NCBI RefSeq assembly: GCF_022846615.1
Contig: NZ_AP025637.1
Coordinates: 5,233,001 to 5,297,000, forward strand
Direction of reading: 5' to 3'
From: Roseomonas fluvialis
Lineage (GTDB): Bacteria > Pseudomonadota > Alphaproteobacteria > Acetobacterales > Acetobacteraceae
Length of the DNA: 64,000 nt
The number at the start of each line of letters is the position of its first letter. The first letter of the stretch is position 1. The notes beneath the pieces are model-generated. The model worked only from the letters and a program-made list of their open reading frames with translations. It was not told where the DNA came from and did no database searches. Made by a program: the position numbers and the translations under genes. Positions 28,225 through 37,500 of the stretch are shown here, in pieces.

Positions 28225-29199
28225 TTACGGCAGCAGCACCGTGCTGCCGGTGGTTTGCCGCGCTTCGAGCGCCCGGTGCGCCTCGGCCGCGTCCTTGAGC
28301 GCAAAGGTCTGGTTCACCCGGATCTGTACGGCGCCGGATCCCACAACCTCGAACAGGTCGTTGGCGCGGGCAACCAGGTCCTCGCGCCGGGCGGTGTAGG
28401 TCGCGAGCGTCGGGCGCGTGACGTACAGCGACCCCTTGGCGGCCAGTATACCGAGATCGGGGATGGCGACCGGCCCCGAGGCGTTGCCGTAGGACACCAT
28501 CATGCCGAAGGGTGCGAGGCAGTCGAGCGAGATGTTGAAGCTGTCGCGCCCGACGCTGTCGAAGACGACCGGGAGCATCGCGCCGCCGGTGATCTCCTTC
28601 ACGCGGGCCGGCACGTCGTCCTTGGTCAGCAAGGCATGGGCGGCGCCGTGTGCGCGGGCGAGGGCCGCCTTTTCCTCGGTGCTGACCACGCCGATCACGG
28701 TGGCGCCAAGGTGCTTGAGCCACTGGCACATAATGAGGCCCACGCCGCCCGCCGCGGCATGGACCAGCACGGTCTGGCCGGCCTGGACGGGATAGCACTT
28801 CTTGACCAGGAAGGCGGCGGTCATGCCCTGGAGCATCATGGCCGCGCCCTGTTCGAAGCCGATGCCTTCGGGCAGCTTCACCAGGCGGTCGGCCTTGATG
28901 CAGCGCGCCTCGGCATAGGCGCCGATCGGGCCGGTGGCGTAGGCGACGCGATCACCGACCGCGACCTCGGTCACGCCGTCGCCGACGGCTTCCACCACGC
29001 CCGCGCCTTCCATGCCGATGATGGCCGGAAGGGACGGCGCCTTGTACAGGCCGGTTCGGAAATAGACGTCGATGAAGTTGAGGCCGACGGCCTTGTGGCG
29101 AACCAGGGCCTCGCCGGGCTTGGGCGACGGCAGGGGGATGTCCTCCCAGACCATCTTCTCGGGGCCGCCGGTCTCATGGATGCGAATGGCGTGGGTCAT
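28225..29199 (-). CDS. NADPH:quinone oxidoreductase (zeta-crystallin type MDR)
   Basis: A 324-residue zinc-less medium-chain dehydrogenase/reductase. It shows the substrate-domain motif IIGMEGAGVVEAVGDGV and the NADPH-binding HAAAGGVGLIMCQWLKHLGA with the GGVG turn, and no zinc-ligand cysteines, which is the quinone reductase subgroup. Expected reaction: one-electron or two-electron reduction of quinones in the cytosol. Start ATG 29199 overlaps the ogt stop (ATGA), so the two genes are coupled. 'MTHAIRIHETGGPEKMVWED' is a typical family start. Confidence 0.92.
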   Translation of the reverse strand: MTHAIRIHETGGPEKMVWEDIPLPSPKPGEALVRHKAVGLNFIDVYFRTGLYKAPSLPAIIGMEGAGVVEAVGDGVTEVAVGDRVAYATGPIGAYAEARCIKADRLVKLPEGIGFEQGAAMMLQGMTAAFLVKKCYPVQAGQTVLVHAAAGGVGLIMCQWLKHLGATVIGVVSTEEKAALARAHGAAHALLTKDDVPARVKEITGGAMLPVVFDSVGRDSFNISLDCLAPFGMMVSYGNASGPVAIPDLGILAAKGSLYVTRPTLATYTARREDLVARANDLFEVVGSGAVQIRVNQTFALKDAAEAHRALEARQTTGSTVLLP

Positions 29200-29702
29200 G
29201 AAGGGCGGATCCGTCGCTGGGCCGTGCGGGCCGTGAACAGGGTGTCGGCCCCGGGCGCCAGGCGCTCGAGGTCCAGGAGGTAGCGCTTGGTAGCCTCTCC
29301 CTCGCCGCCCGAATAGCCGCCGAGGCCGCCATTGGCGGCGACCACGCGGTGGCAGGGGATCAGGATCGGGATCGGGTTGGCGCCATTGGCCTGGCCGATG
29401 GCGCGCGCCGCACGGCAGCCGACCTGGCGGGCGATGTAGGCATAGGATCGTGTCTGCCCGGCAGGGATGGCGCACAGCGCATCCCACACCTTGCGCTGGA
29501 ATGCGGTGCCATGAGGCGCAAGCGGCAGATCGAACACCGTGCGTGTGCCGTCGAAATAGTCCTGGAGTTGGTCACGCGCGCGCACCAGCAGGGGGGTGGC
29601 GTCCTGGTCGCGGCCGCGACCCCAGTCGAGGGCGACGATGGCGCCGTCTTCCTCCGACAGGGTCAGGTCCCCGAGCGGGGTGTGGAGCGAAAGCTGGGGC
29701 AT
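29196..29702 (-). CDS. ogt: Methylated-DNA--[protein]-cysteine S-methyltransferase
   Basis: A 168-residue suicide DNA-repair protein that transfers the methyl group from O6-methylguanine to its own cysteine. The active site IPCHRVVAANGGLGGYSGG is intact, with the upstream helix-turn-helix GTAFQRKVWDALCAIPAGQTRSYAYIA. The start is ATG 29702 (MPQLSLHTPLGDL), as the family usually begins; the earlier ATG at 29744 adds an unconserved leader. No AraC-type N-terminal Ada domain is present, so this is the Ogt form and not the Ada regulator. The quinone reductase gene follows in overlap. Confidence 0.93.
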   Translation of the reverse strand: MPQLSLHTPLGDLTLSEEDGAIVALDWGRGRDQDATPLLVRARDQLQDYFDGTRTVFDLPLAPHGTAFQRKVWDALCAIPAGQTRSYAYIARQVGCRAARAIGQANGANPIPILIPCHRVVAANGGLGGYSGGEGEATKRYLLDLERLAPGADTLFTARTAQRRIRPS

Positions 29703-29810
29703 GGTCCGTGGCGGGACAGACACCCTCCGGCAGGGCGACGTCAAGCGGCGGGTTGGAGCCCGTCCGGACGGTCGCTACATGCATCAGGCTCATTCAAGGG
29801 GACTGCCCGC

Positions 29811-30164
29811 GTGACCGATGCCGACCCGCCGCCCTTCTACGCCGCGCATGTCTTCGTTTGCACCAATCGCCGGCAGGACGGGCACCCGCGGGGGTGTTGC
29901 GCCGCATCGGGCAGCGAGAAGCTGCGCGACTACATGAAGGCGCGGGCCAAGGAACTGAAGATCCCGGCAATCCGGGTCAACAGCGCAGGCTGCCTCGACC
30001 GCTGCGAATTCGGCCCCGCCATGGTGATCTACCCGGAGGGAGTCTGGTACCGGCCGGTCAGCACCGAGGATGTCGAGGAGATCCTCCAGGTGCACGTGAT
30101 CGGCGGCGGGCGGGTAGCGCGGCTGATGCTGACCGAGCAGGACGTGCCGCCCCCCAAGCGCTGA
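29811..30164 (+). CDS. Thioredoxin-like [2Fe-2S] ferredoxin
   Basis: A 117-residue protein starting at GTG 29811 behind AAGGGGA. It has the thioredoxin-like ferredoxin pattern: AHVFVCTNRRQDGHPRGCC (first cysteine pair) and NSAGCLDRCEFGPAMVIYPEGVWY (C-x3-C), four ligands for one [2Fe-2S] cluster, as in the NuoE-related stand-alone ferredoxins. Role in electron transfer is inferred; the partner is unknown. The mnmE gene starts 12 bases after its stop, with a parS site in between. Confidence 0.9.
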   Translation: MTDADPPPFYAAHVFVCTNRRQDGHPRGCCAASGSEKLRDYMKARAKELKIPAIRVNSAGCLDRCEFGPAMVIYPEGVWYRPVSTEDVEEILQVHVIGGGRVARLMLTEQDVPPPKR

Positions 30165-30167
30165 GCC

Positions 30168-30183
30168 TGTTTCACGTGGAACA
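30168..30183 (+). other. parS site 1 (ParB-binding centromere)
   Basis: TGTTTCACGTGGAACA is the exact reverse complement of the canonical parS 16-mer TGTTCCACGTGAAACA. It lies four bases after the ferredoxin stop and its central GTG (30176) is the likely start codon of mnmE. parB is 4.6 kb downstream in this window. Confidence 0.93.
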
Positions 30184-31498
30184 CCGACAGGACACGATCT
30201 TTGCGTTGGCAAGCGGCGGCGGGCGCGGGGCCATCGCGGTGGTCCGGCTATCCGGCCCGGGCTGTGGCGACGTGCTGCGGCGGGTCGCTGGCGGGCTGCC
30301 GCAGGCGCGCCAGGCCAGCCTTCGTCGCCTGCGTGCACCTGGCAGCGGCGAGGTCCTCGACCAGGCGTTGGTGCTGTGGTTCCCGGCCCCCGCATCCTAC
30401 ACGGGGGAAGACTGCGCCGAATTACACTTGCACGGCGGCCCCGCGGTGATTGCCGCCGTAAGCGAGGCGCTGGCAGTGCTCGGCGCCCGCCCGGCCGAAC
30501 CCGGCGAATTCACCCGCCGCGCCTTCCTCAACAACCGCATGGACCTGACCGCGGCCGAGGGGATCGCCGACCTGATCGCGGCCGAGACTGAAGCCCAACG
30601 ACGCCAGGCGCTTCGCCAGGCCGACGGGGCGCTGGCGCGGCTGCTGGAGGGCTGGGCGGCACGCCTGATGCGGCTGCTCGCCCACCAGGAGGCGGCCATC
30701 GAGTTTGCCGACGACGACCTGCCAAGCGACCTGGGTGACCGCGCGCGGGCGGGGGCGGCGGCGCTGAAGGCGGAAATCGCGACGCACCTGGCGGATGGCG
30801 GGCAGGGCGAGCGCCTGCGCGAGGGCGTGGTGGTCGCCATCCTCGGCGCGCCGAATGCCGGGAAATCATCCTTGCTCAATACGCTCGCCGGACGGGAGGC
30901 CGCGATCGTCTCGGCCCGCGCCGGCACCACTCGCGACGTGGTCGAGGTGCGCCTGGTGCTGGCGGGCGTACCGGTGACACTGGCAGATACGGCGGGCCTG
31001 CGCGACGCGGGGGACGAGATCGAGCAGGAAGGCATCCGCCGCGCGCGCCGCCGGGCCGGAGAAGCCGACCTGGTGCTGGCCGTCTTCGCCGCGAATGAGG
31101 CGCCCGATGCGGCCACGCTGGAATGGGCAGCACGCGGCGCGGTGGTGGTCGCGAACAAGGTGGATCTGGCACTGGCGCCGGCGGGCATCGCCGGCGTGGC
31201 GCCGCTGGCGGTCTCAGCCCTGACAGGGGAGGGGCTGCAGGCGCTGCGCGAAAGGCTTGAGGCGGAAGCGCGGCGCCTCGCCGGGGCCGGCGATGCCGCG
31301 ATGCTCACCCGCCCGCGCCACCGCGCCGCCCTGACCGAGGCCGCCGCCTGGTTGGCCGAAGCCGAGGCCGCGCCGCTACCGGAATTGGTCTCCGAAGCGC
31401 TGCGCGCCGCACTGCGCGCGCTGGGCCGGGTCACTGGACGGGTGGGGGTGGAGGACGTGCTCGACATCGTCTTCGGCGAGTTCTGCATCGGGAAATGA
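30176..31498 (+). CDS. mnmE: tRNA uridine-5-carboxymethylaminomethyl GTPase MnmE
   Basis: A 440-residue GTPase that with MnmG modifies the wobble uridine (cmnm5U34) of tRNAs. N-terminal folate domain ([24 protein letters not shown]), then a G domain with [21 protein letters not shown] and NKVD, and the catalytic C-terminal FCIGK ending. The only start that keeps the conserved N-terminus is GTG 30176 ([11 protein letters not shown]), inside parS site 1; no AGGAGG-like sequence precedes it. Its stop overlaps mnmG (ATGA). Order mnmE-mnmG-rsmG-parA-parB is conserved in alphaproteobacteria. Confidence 0.95.
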   Translation: MEHRQDTIFALASGGGRGAIAVVRLSGPGCGDVLRRVAGGLPQARQASLRRLRAPGSGEVLDQALVLWFPAPASYTGEDCAELHLHGGPAVIAAVSEALAVLGARPAEPGEFTRRAFLNNRMDLTAAEGIADLIAAETEAQRRQALRQADGALARLLEGWAARLMRLLAHQEAAIEFADDDLPSDLGDRARAGAAALKAEIATHLADGGQGERLREGVVVAILGAPNAGKSSLLNTLAGREAAIVSARAGTTRDVVEVRLVLAGVPVTLADTAGLRDAGDEIEQEGIRRARRRAGEADLVLAVFAANEAPDAATLEWAARGAVVVANKVDLALAPAGIAGVAPLAVSALTGEGLQALRERLEAEARRLAGAGDAAMLTRPRHRAALTEAAAWLAEAEAAPLPELVSEALRAALRALGRVTGRVGVEDVLDIVFGEFCIGK

Positions 31499-33402
31499 CC
31501 GGCAGCGACGTCTCGACTATACCGCCGCGCATGGACGGATCCTTCGACGTGGTCGTGGTGGGCGGCGGGCATGCGGGCTGCGAGGCGGCGGCCGCGGCGG
31601 CGCGCTGCGGCGCACGCACCCTGCTTCTGACGCACAAGCGCGCGACACTGGGCGAGATGTCCTGCAACCCGGCGATCGGGGGCATCGGCAAGGGGCACCT
31701 GGTGCGCGAGGTGGATGCGCTGGATGGCATCATGGCCCGCGCCGCCGACGCGGCCGCGATCCATGTGAAGGTGCTGAACCGGTCGAAGGGCCCGGCGGTG
31801 CGTGGCCCCCGCGCGCAGGCGGATCGCGCGCTGTACCGCGAGGCCATCCAGGCGCTGCTCGCGGACCAGCCGGGGCTGACGATCTTGGAAGCGGTCGCGG
31901 AGGGCATCGAAACCGTGGCGGATGGCGGCATCACCGCCGTACTGACCGGCGACGGCCGGCGAATCGCCTGCGGCGCCCTGGTGGTCACGACCGGCACCTT
32001 CCTGCGGGGCGAGATCCATATCGGCGAACGGCGCATCCCGGCGGGGCGGGTTGGTGATGAACCTGCGATCGGCCTGGCCTTGGCCTTCGAACGGCTGGGC
32101 CTGCCGTTGGCGCGGCTGAAGACCGGCACGCCACCGCGCCTCGATGGGCGCACCATCGACTGGGCAGCGCTGGAGCCGCAGCCCGGTGAAGACCCGCCCG
32201 AGCCCCTGTCGTGGATGACCTCGCGGATCACCAACCGCCAGGTCGCCTGCGCCATCACGACCACCACGCCCGAGACGCACGCGCTGATCCGCGCCAACCT
32301 GCACCACAGCGCGGTCTATGGCGGCCGTATCCAGGGTGTCGGTCCGCGCTATTGCCCCTCGATCGAGGACAAGGTGGTTCGCTTCGCCGATCGCGAGCAC
32401 CACCAGGTCTTCCTGGAGCCCGAGGGCCTGGACGACGACACGGTCTATCCCAACGGCATCTCGACCAGCCTGCCGGAGGCCGTGCAGGCGGCAATGATCG
32501 CCTCCATGCCCGGCCTGGGACGTGCGCGCATCCTGCGGCCCGGCTACGCCATCGAATACGACCACGTAGACCCGCGGGCACTGAGCCCCGCGCTGGAAGT
32601 CAGGGCGGTACCGCGGCTGTTCCTGGCCGGGCAGATCAACGGCACCACCGGGTACGAGGAAGCCGCCGCACAAGGGCTGCTGGCCGGGCTGAACGCCGCC
32701 GCCCGAGCCTCCGGCGCCGTGCCGGACCGCGTGCTGACCCGCGCACAGGCCTATATGGGCGTGCTCGTGGATGACCTCGTCCTGCAAGGCGTGACCGAGC
32801 CCTACCGCATGTTGACGGCCCGGGCAGAGCATAGGCTGGCGCTGCGCGCCGACAATGCCGGGCTGCGCCTCACGGATGTTGGCCTTGCCTGGGGCTGTGT
32901 CGGGCCGGAGCGCGCGGCCCGGCATCGGACCTTCGCGTGCGCCCTGACCGACGCGCTCGATCGCGCGCGGAGCGATGGCGCGACCTCGGCCGCGCTCGCC
33001 ACCGCCGGCATCGCCGTGAACCAGGACGGGCGGCGGCGCAGTGTCCTGGAGGTGCTTGCCTTGCCCGGCGTCGACGCTGCGCTGGTGGATGCGGCCTTCC
33101 CGTGGTTGCGCGACCTGTCGCCCGCGCTCCGCACGCAGTTGGAAGCCGAGGCGCTCTACGCCCCCTATCTGCGCCGGCAGGAGGCGGAGATGCGCCTGCT
33201 CGAACGCGAGGAACAGGCGCGCATCCCCGATGGCCTGGACTTCACGCAAGTGCCGGGCCTGTCGGCGGAGATGCGCCAGCGCCTGTCGGCCGCGCGCCCC
33301 GCGACTCTCGGCTCCGCCGGCCGCCTGCCCGGCGTGACGCCCGCCGCCATCGCCGCGCTGGCCGTCGCTCTCCGCCGCTCCGAGGCAGCGCGTTCCACGT
33401 GA
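31495..33402 (+). CDS. mnmG: tRNA uridine-5-carboxymethylaminomethyl enzyme MnmG (GidA)
   Basis: A 635-residue FAD enzyme, partner of MnmE. N-terminal dinucleotide fold [21 protein letters not shown], signature [22 protein letters not shown] and the second signature around [17 protein letters not shown]; the C-terminal [24 protein letters not shown] block is complete. ATG 31495 overlaps the mnmE stop; an internal ATG at 31531 is the alternative start and removes a 12-residue leader. Its last codons and stop (33400-33402) are part of parS site 2. Confidence 0.96.
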   Translation: MTGSDVSTIPPRMDGSFDVVVVGGGHAGCEAAAAAARCGARTLLLTHKRATLGEMSCNPAIGGIGKGHLVREVDALDGIMARAADAAAIHVKVLNRSKGPAVRGPRAQADRALYREAIQALLADQPGLTILEAVAEGIETVADGGITAVLTGDGRRIACGALVVTTGTFLRGEIHIGERRIPAGRVGDEPAIGLALAFERLGLPLARLKTGTPPRLDGRTIDWAALEPQPGEDPPEPLSWMTSRITNRQVACAITTTTPETHALIRANLHHSAVYGGRIQGVGPRYCPSIEDKVVRFADREHHQVFLEPEGLDDDTVYPNGISTSLPEAVQAAMIASMPGLGRARILRPGYAIEYDHVDPRALSPALEVRAVPRLFLAGQINGTTGYEEAAAQGLLAGLNAAARASGAVPDRVLTRAQAYMGVLVDDLVLQGVTEPYRMLTARAEHRLALRADNAGLRLTDVGLAWGCVGPERAARHRTFACALTDALDRARSDGATSAALATAGIAVNQDGRRRSVLEVLALPGVDAALVDAAFPWLRDLSPALRTQLEAEALYAPYLRRQEAEMRLLEREEQARIPDGLDFTQVPGLSAEMRQRLSAARPATLGSAGRLPGVTPAAIAALAVALRRSEAARST

Positions 33403-33406
33403 AACA
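33391..33406 (+). other. parS site 2
   Basis: CGTTCCACGTGAAACA matches TGTTCCACGTGAAACA at 15 of 16 bases. It contains the mnmG stop TGA (33400-33402) and the probable GTG start (33399) of rsmG, so it is a centromere site inside a stop/start overlap. Confidence 0.88.
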
Positions 33407-33998
33407 CTGGATGCCAGTTGACGACGCCACCGCAGCGCGACTCGCGACCTATCGCGACCTGCTGCTGCGCTGGAACGTCACCATCAACCTGGTCTCCGCC
33501 CGGACCGCCATGGATATCGATGCACGCCACATCGCCGACAGCCTGCAGCTGCTGCCACTGCTGCCGGCACAGGGCGCCATTGCCGACCTCGGTTCTGGCG
33601 GCGGGCTGCCCGGACTCGTCATCGCCGCCGCGCTGCCTGATCGCGATGTCCATCTTGTCGAATCCGACAGGCGCAAGGCGGCCTTTCTGATCGAGGCCGC
33701 CGGCCGCATGGGCCTGGCGAAGGTGAAGGTGCACGCGCAGCGGATCGAACTGGCCAACCTGCCGCCTGTCGCGGCCATCACCGCGCGGGCCTTGGCGCCA
33801 CTCGCCACGCTGCTTGCGTACGCAACGCGGTTCCTCGCCCCGGACGGCGTCGCGATCCTGCCGAAAGGCCGCACCGCCGCGCAGGAGTTGACGAGCGCTG
33901 CTGCAGACTGGCACTTCAACATCGAGCGGTTCGACAGCCGCACGGACCCCGAGGCCACCATCCTCCGCCTAAGCGAGATCCGCCGTGCCAGCGACTGA
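33399..33998 (+). CDS. rsmG: 16S rRNA m7G527 methyltransferase RsmG (GidB)
   Basis: A 199-residue SAM methyltransferase that modifies G527 of 16S rRNA. SAM motif [19 protein letters not shown], then [17 protein letters not shown] and the [16 protein letters not shown] core. GTG 33399 (in parS site 2, overlapping the mnmG stop) or ATG 33411 can start it; GTG is preferred because it gives stop/start coupling, though no strong ribosome-binding site is seen for either. It overlaps parA by 14 bases. Confidence 0.92.
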   Translation: MKHWMPVDDATAARLATYRDLLLRWNVTINLVSARTAMDIDARHIADSLQLLPLLPAQGAIADLGSGGGLPGLVIAAALPDRDVHLVESDRRKAAFLIEAAGRMGLAKVKVHAQRIELANLPPVAAITARALAPLATLLAYATRFLAPDGVAILPKGRTAAQELTSAAADWHFNIERFDSRTDPEATILRLSEIRRASD

Positions 33999-34797
33999 CC
34001 GCACGCCGCCACGCATCATCGCCCTTGCCAACCAGAAGGGCGGGGTGGGCAAGACCACCACGGCCATCAACCTCGGCACCGCGCTGGCTGCGAAGCGCCG
34101 CGTCCTGCTCATCGACATGGACCCGCAGGGCAATGCGTCGACCGGCCTCGGCATCGCGCGGCAGGACCGCGGCGCGGGATGCTATGCGCTGCTCACTGGC
34201 GAAAAGCCGCTGCGTGACCTGCTGCGGCCCACGCGCATCCCGAACCTGACCCTGCTGCCCGCCGACCCCGAGCTGGCCGGCGCCGAGATCGAACTCGTCG
34301 GCCTCGACAACCGCGAACGCCGCCTGCGGGATGCGCTCGCAGCCCAGGCCGACGCCCTTGCGGGCACCGAGGTCATCCTGATCGACTGCCCGCCCTCGCT
34401 TGGGCTGCTCACACTTAACGCCCTGGTCGCCGCGCAATCCGTGCTGGTGCCGCTGCAGACGGAGTTCTTCGCCCTCGAAGGCGTCTCGCAGATCACCCGG
34501 ACCATCGAACGAGTGAAGCGCGGACTGAACCCGGACATCGAGCTCGAAGGCATCGTGCTGACAATGTTTGATAAGCGGAACAATCTGTCCGAGCTCGTCT
34601 CCGCCGACGTCCGCGCCTTCTTCGGCGACAAGGTCTACAGCACCGTCATCCCGCGTAACGTTCGCATCAGCGAGGCCCCATCACACGGGCTGCCGGTCAT
34701 CCTGTACGACCACCGCTCCGCGGGCGCGCAGGCCTATGTCGACCTCGCCGCCGAGCTGCTGAAGCGCGAGCGCCGCGCCAGGAAATCCGCCGCATGA
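33985..34797 (+). CDS. parA: Chromosome-partition ATPase ParA (Soj)
   Basis: A 270-residue Walker-type ATPase that forms DNA-bound gradients and moves ParB-parS complexes to the poles. Deviant Walker A ALANQKGGVGKTTTAIN (residue about 15), Walker A' LLIDMDPQGNAS and Walker B VILIDCPPSLGLLT are complete. GTG 33985 lies within the end of rsmG. No N-terminal helix-turn-helix, so chromosomal type Ib/Soj and not a P1-type plasmid protein. parB follows with ATGA overlap. Confidence 0.96.
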   Translation: MPATDRTPPRIIALANQKGGVGKTTTAINLGTALAAKRRVLLIDMDPQGNASTGLGIARQDRGAGCYALLTGEKPLRDLLRPTRIPNLTLLPADPELAGAEIELVGLDNRERRLRDALAAQADALAGTEVILIDCPPSLGLLTLNALVAAQSVLVPLQTEFFALEGVSQITRTIERVKRGLNPDIELEGIVLTMFDKRNNLSELVSADVRAFFGDKVYSTVIPRNVRISEAPSHGLPVILYDHRSAGAQAYVDLAAELLKRERRARKSAA

Positions 34798-35651
34798 AGA
34801 AGCCCGCGCGCCTTGGCATGGGATTGTCCGCGCTGATGGGCGAGACCACCGCGCCGGCCGCCGCCGCACCCCCCGGCGCGCCGCGCTCCCTGCCCGTCGA
34901 AGCCCTGGAACCGAGCCCCTTCCAGGCGCGCGCAACCCCGGACCCGGCTGCGCTCGCGGAACTCGCGGCCTCGATCCAGGAACATGGAATCCTGCAACCG
35001 ATCCTGGTCCGTCCGAAGCCCAAGGCGCCTGGCGTCTACCAGATCCTGGGCGGGGAGCGCCGCTGGCGCGCTGCGCAACAGGCGCGCCTGCACGAAGTGC
35101 CGGTGGTGATCCGCGAACTCGACGACCGTGCCGCCATGGCCGCCGGCCTGGTCGAGAACCTGCAGCGCGAGGACTTGAACGCGCTTGAGGAAGCCGAGGG
35201 CTACCAGCGCCTGCTCGGCGAATTCGGCCTGAAGCAGGAAGCGCTGGGCCAGGCGGTCGGCAAGTCGCGCAGCCACGTGGCGAATACGCTGCGCCTGCTG
35301 AACCTGCCCGGCCGCGTGCGGGACCTGCTGCGCGCGGGCACGCTGTCGGCCGGCCATGCGCGAGCGCTGCTGGGCGCCGAGGATCCCGAACGGCTAGCCG
35401 GCCTGGTCGTGGTGCGTGGGTTGTCCGTACGCCAGACGGAAGCGCTCGCTGCTGCGGCGCCGCGCGATCCATCCACGCGCCGCGCCGGAAAGCAGGATGC
35501 CGACACCGCGGCGCTGGAACGCCGCCTGACCGAAAAGCTCGGCCTCAAGGTCGGCATCAAGAGCGTCGGCAAGGGCGGGCAGGTGACGATCGCGTATCGC
35601 GACCTTGACCAGCTCGAAGGGGTGCTGCGGTTGCTGGATCCGGAGGCCTGA
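34794..35651 (+). CDS. parB: Chromosome-partition protein ParB (Spo0J), CTPase clamp
   Basis: A 285-residue ParB. N-terminal ParA-contact peptide KPARLGMGLSALMG, CTP-binding domain with QARATPDPAALAELAASIQEHGILQP and GERRWRAAQQA (the GERRxR box), then ENLQREDLNALEEAEGY and a helix-turn-helix (QEALGQAVGKSRSHVANTLRLL) that reads parS. The C-terminal dimerisation helix is LTEKLGLKVGIKSVG and following. Two of its likely targets are the parS copies at 30168 and 33391. Starts four bases inside parA. Confidence 0.96.
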   Translation: MKKPARLGMGLSALMGETTAPAAAAPPGAPRSLPVEALEPSPFQARATPDPAALAELAASIQEHGILQPILVRPKPKAPGVYQILGGERRWRAAQQARLHEVPVVIRELDDRAAMAAGLVENLQREDLNALEEAEGYQRLLGEFGLKQEALGQAVGKSRSHVANTLRLLNLPGRVRDLLRAGTLSAGHARALLGAEDPERLAGLVVVRGLSVRQTEALAAAAPRDPSTRRAGKQDADTAALERRLTEKLGLKVGIKSVGKGGQVTIAYRDLDQLEGVLRLLDPEA

Positions 35652-35659
35652 CCAACACC

Positions 35660-36448
35660 ATGGCCCTTGGCACCTTCTTCCGGACGACGCCGCCTCAGGT
35701 GGAGGCCCCGCTGGCGCGCTACCGGTCCTTGGCCAGCGACATCGAGGGCTTCTTCCAGGACGGCGCAATCGCGTGCTGGGACTATCTGCTCGCGACGCAA
35801 ACCGCGATGGCGGTGCCCGGCCATGCGCTCGAGATCGGGGTCTACCGCGGCAAATCCGCATTGCTCGCGGCCTGCCACATGAAGGCCGGCGAGACGATCA
35901 TCCTGAACGACATCTCGCCGGTGGACGACACGGTCGCGAAGGTCCAGTCGCTGGGTGGTCCGGACGCGCTGTCGGTCATCGTCAAGTCGACCTCACTGCT
36001 CCACCAACCCCAGGTCGCACCCTTCTTCGGCGCCGCCCGCTGGATCCATATCGACGGGGACCATACCGCCGCGGCCGCGACCAATGACCTGCACGTCGCG
36101 GAGCGCTTCCTCGCCGAACGCGGCGTCATCTGCGTCGACGACTTCTTCAACCCCCGCTATCCGCAGGTCACCGCCGCCGTCTATCACTTCCTGCGCGACC
36201 GCCAGCCTCTCTACCGCATGGTCCTGTGCGGCGAGCGAAAGGCCTACATCGTACGCGCCGCCGATTTCGACATCTACGAAAGCCTCGTGCGGAAGTTCCT
36301 CGCCGCGCATCTGCGTGGCTGCGGATTTGTCTGCACGATCCACAAGAGCACCGACTCGGCCGACTACGGCTGCTACTCGATCGGACCTCGCGAAAACGAT
36401 CGCGACTACATCGGCCTCGACCAGGATCACGACCGGCTGCCCGTATAG
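35660..36448 (+). CDS. Class I SAM-dependent methyltransferase (Methyltransf_24 type)
   Basis: A 262-residue cytosolic protein with SAM motif HALEIGVYRGKSALLAAC (about residue 55) and acidic post-motifs ARWIHIDGDHTAAAATNDL and ERGVICVDDFFNPRYPQV, a metal-site-like DGDH...DD arrangement seen in the Methyltransf_24/TylF O-methyltransferase superfamily. The substrate is unknown; small sugar or polyketide-type hydroxyls are possible. It begins eight bases after parB but is unrelated in function; the pair looks like a joined accessory gene. Converges on holA. Confidence 0.8.
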   Translation: MALGTFFRTTPPQVEAPLARYRSLASDIEGFFQDGAIACWDYLLATQTAMAVPGHALEIGVYRGKSALLAACHMKAGETIILNDISPVDDTVAKVQSLGGPDALSVIVKSTSLLHQPQVAPFFGAARWIHIDGDHTAAAATNDLHVAERFLAERGVICVDDFFNPRYPQVTAAVYHFLRDRQPLYRMVLCGERKAYIVRAADFDIYESLVRKFLAAHLRGCGFVCTIHKSTDSADYGCYSIGPRENDRDYIGLDQDHDRLPV

Positions 36449-36468
36449 ACCGGTCGGGCCGCGGCGCC

Positions 36469-37494
36469 CTACCCCCGCCGCGCCCTGACCGCCTCCCGCG
36501 CCAACCCCATCACCGCTGCCCGCGCCACCGCCGTATCCGGCATCCCCGTGGTCTTGGTCGCGCGTTCAGCCTCCAGCAGCGCCGCGCCGGCCGCCGCCAG
36601 CATCTCGGGCCGCCACAGCCGCAGCGCGCGTTCGAAGGATGGGCGGGACTTGAAGAAAACCGGCGGGCGCAGCCCATCGACCGCATCCTTCGGTGCAGCG
36701 CCGCGCGCCACCGCCATCGCAGCCACTTCCAACCGCTGCACGTGCCGCAGGGCGCCGCGCACCACCTGCACCGCGTGCGCGCCCTCGGCGAAAGCGGCGT
36801 CGAGCGCGCGGTCGGCGCGCGCGGGGTCGCCCTCGGTCGCCGCCAGCAGCGCGGCGTCGAGGTCGAGCGTCGAACCCTCGGACAGCGATGCGACCGCGTC
36901 CTCCTCGGTCACACGCCCGCCGGCGCCAACGTACAGCGCCAGCTTCTCGCATTCGCGCCGCATCACCAGGCGGTCCTCGCCCAGGCGCTGCGCCATCCAG
37001 GACACTGCGGAGGATTCGGCAGTTACTCCGAAGCCCTTGAGCAACGCGTTGATGGACCCTTCCAGCGCCGCGCCCGTCTCGGCGTAACAGGCGATCACCG
37101 CCGCTTCCGGTCCCGCCTTCTCCAGCGCCGCGCGCAGCCCCTTGCGGCCATCGAGCGAGCCGCCTTCCAGCAGCACCAGGCCCGGCCCGTTGCCGGCGAG
37201 CACGACCTTCGCGCCATTCGCCAGCCCGTCCGTCGCATCGCGCACACGCACGAGGCGGCGCCCGCCCGTCAGCGCCGGCGTCGCGGCCTCGGCGGCGAGC
37301 AACCCGGCATCCTTCGCCGCGACCTCGCGCGGCACATCGACCAGCCGGAAGGGATCATCGCCCGCCACCGCGCGCACCAGGGCGTCAGCGCGTTCGCGCA
37401 CCAGGCCGCCATCCTCGCCGAACACCAGCACGATGCGCGCGGCGCCGGGGTCGGCCAGGAAGCCCGAGATGCGGCGCGCGTCGAGCTTCGCCAT
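36469..37494 (-). CDS. holA: DNA polymerase III subunit delta
   Basis: A 341-residue clamp-loader subunit that opens the beta sliding clamp. The N-terminal domain IVLVFGEDGGLVRERADALVRAV and middle TPALTGGRRLVRVRDA match HolA, and the C-terminal helical collar ends with KTTGMPDTAVARAAVMGLAREA. The Walker A is degenerate, as expected for delta. lptE lies six bases upstream on the same strand and leuS before it, the conserved leuS-lptE-holA order. Confidence 0.92.
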   Translation of the reverse strand: MAKLDARRISGFLADPGAARIVLVFGEDGGLVRERADALVRAVAGDDPFRLVDVPREVAAKDAGLLAAEAATPALTGGRRLVRVRDATDGLANGAKVVLAGNGPGLVLLEGGSLDGRKGLRAALEKAGPEAAVIACYAETGAALEGSINALLKGFGVTAESSAVSWMAQRLGEDRLVMRRECEKLALYVGAGGRVTEEDAVASLSEGSTLDLDAALLAATEGDPARADRALDAAFAEGAHAVQVVRGALRHVQRLEVAAMAVARGAAPKDAVDGLRPPVFFKSRPSFERALRLWRPEMLAAAGAALLEAERATKTTGMPDTAVARAAVMGLAREAVRARRG

Positions 37495-37500
37495 GCGCGC

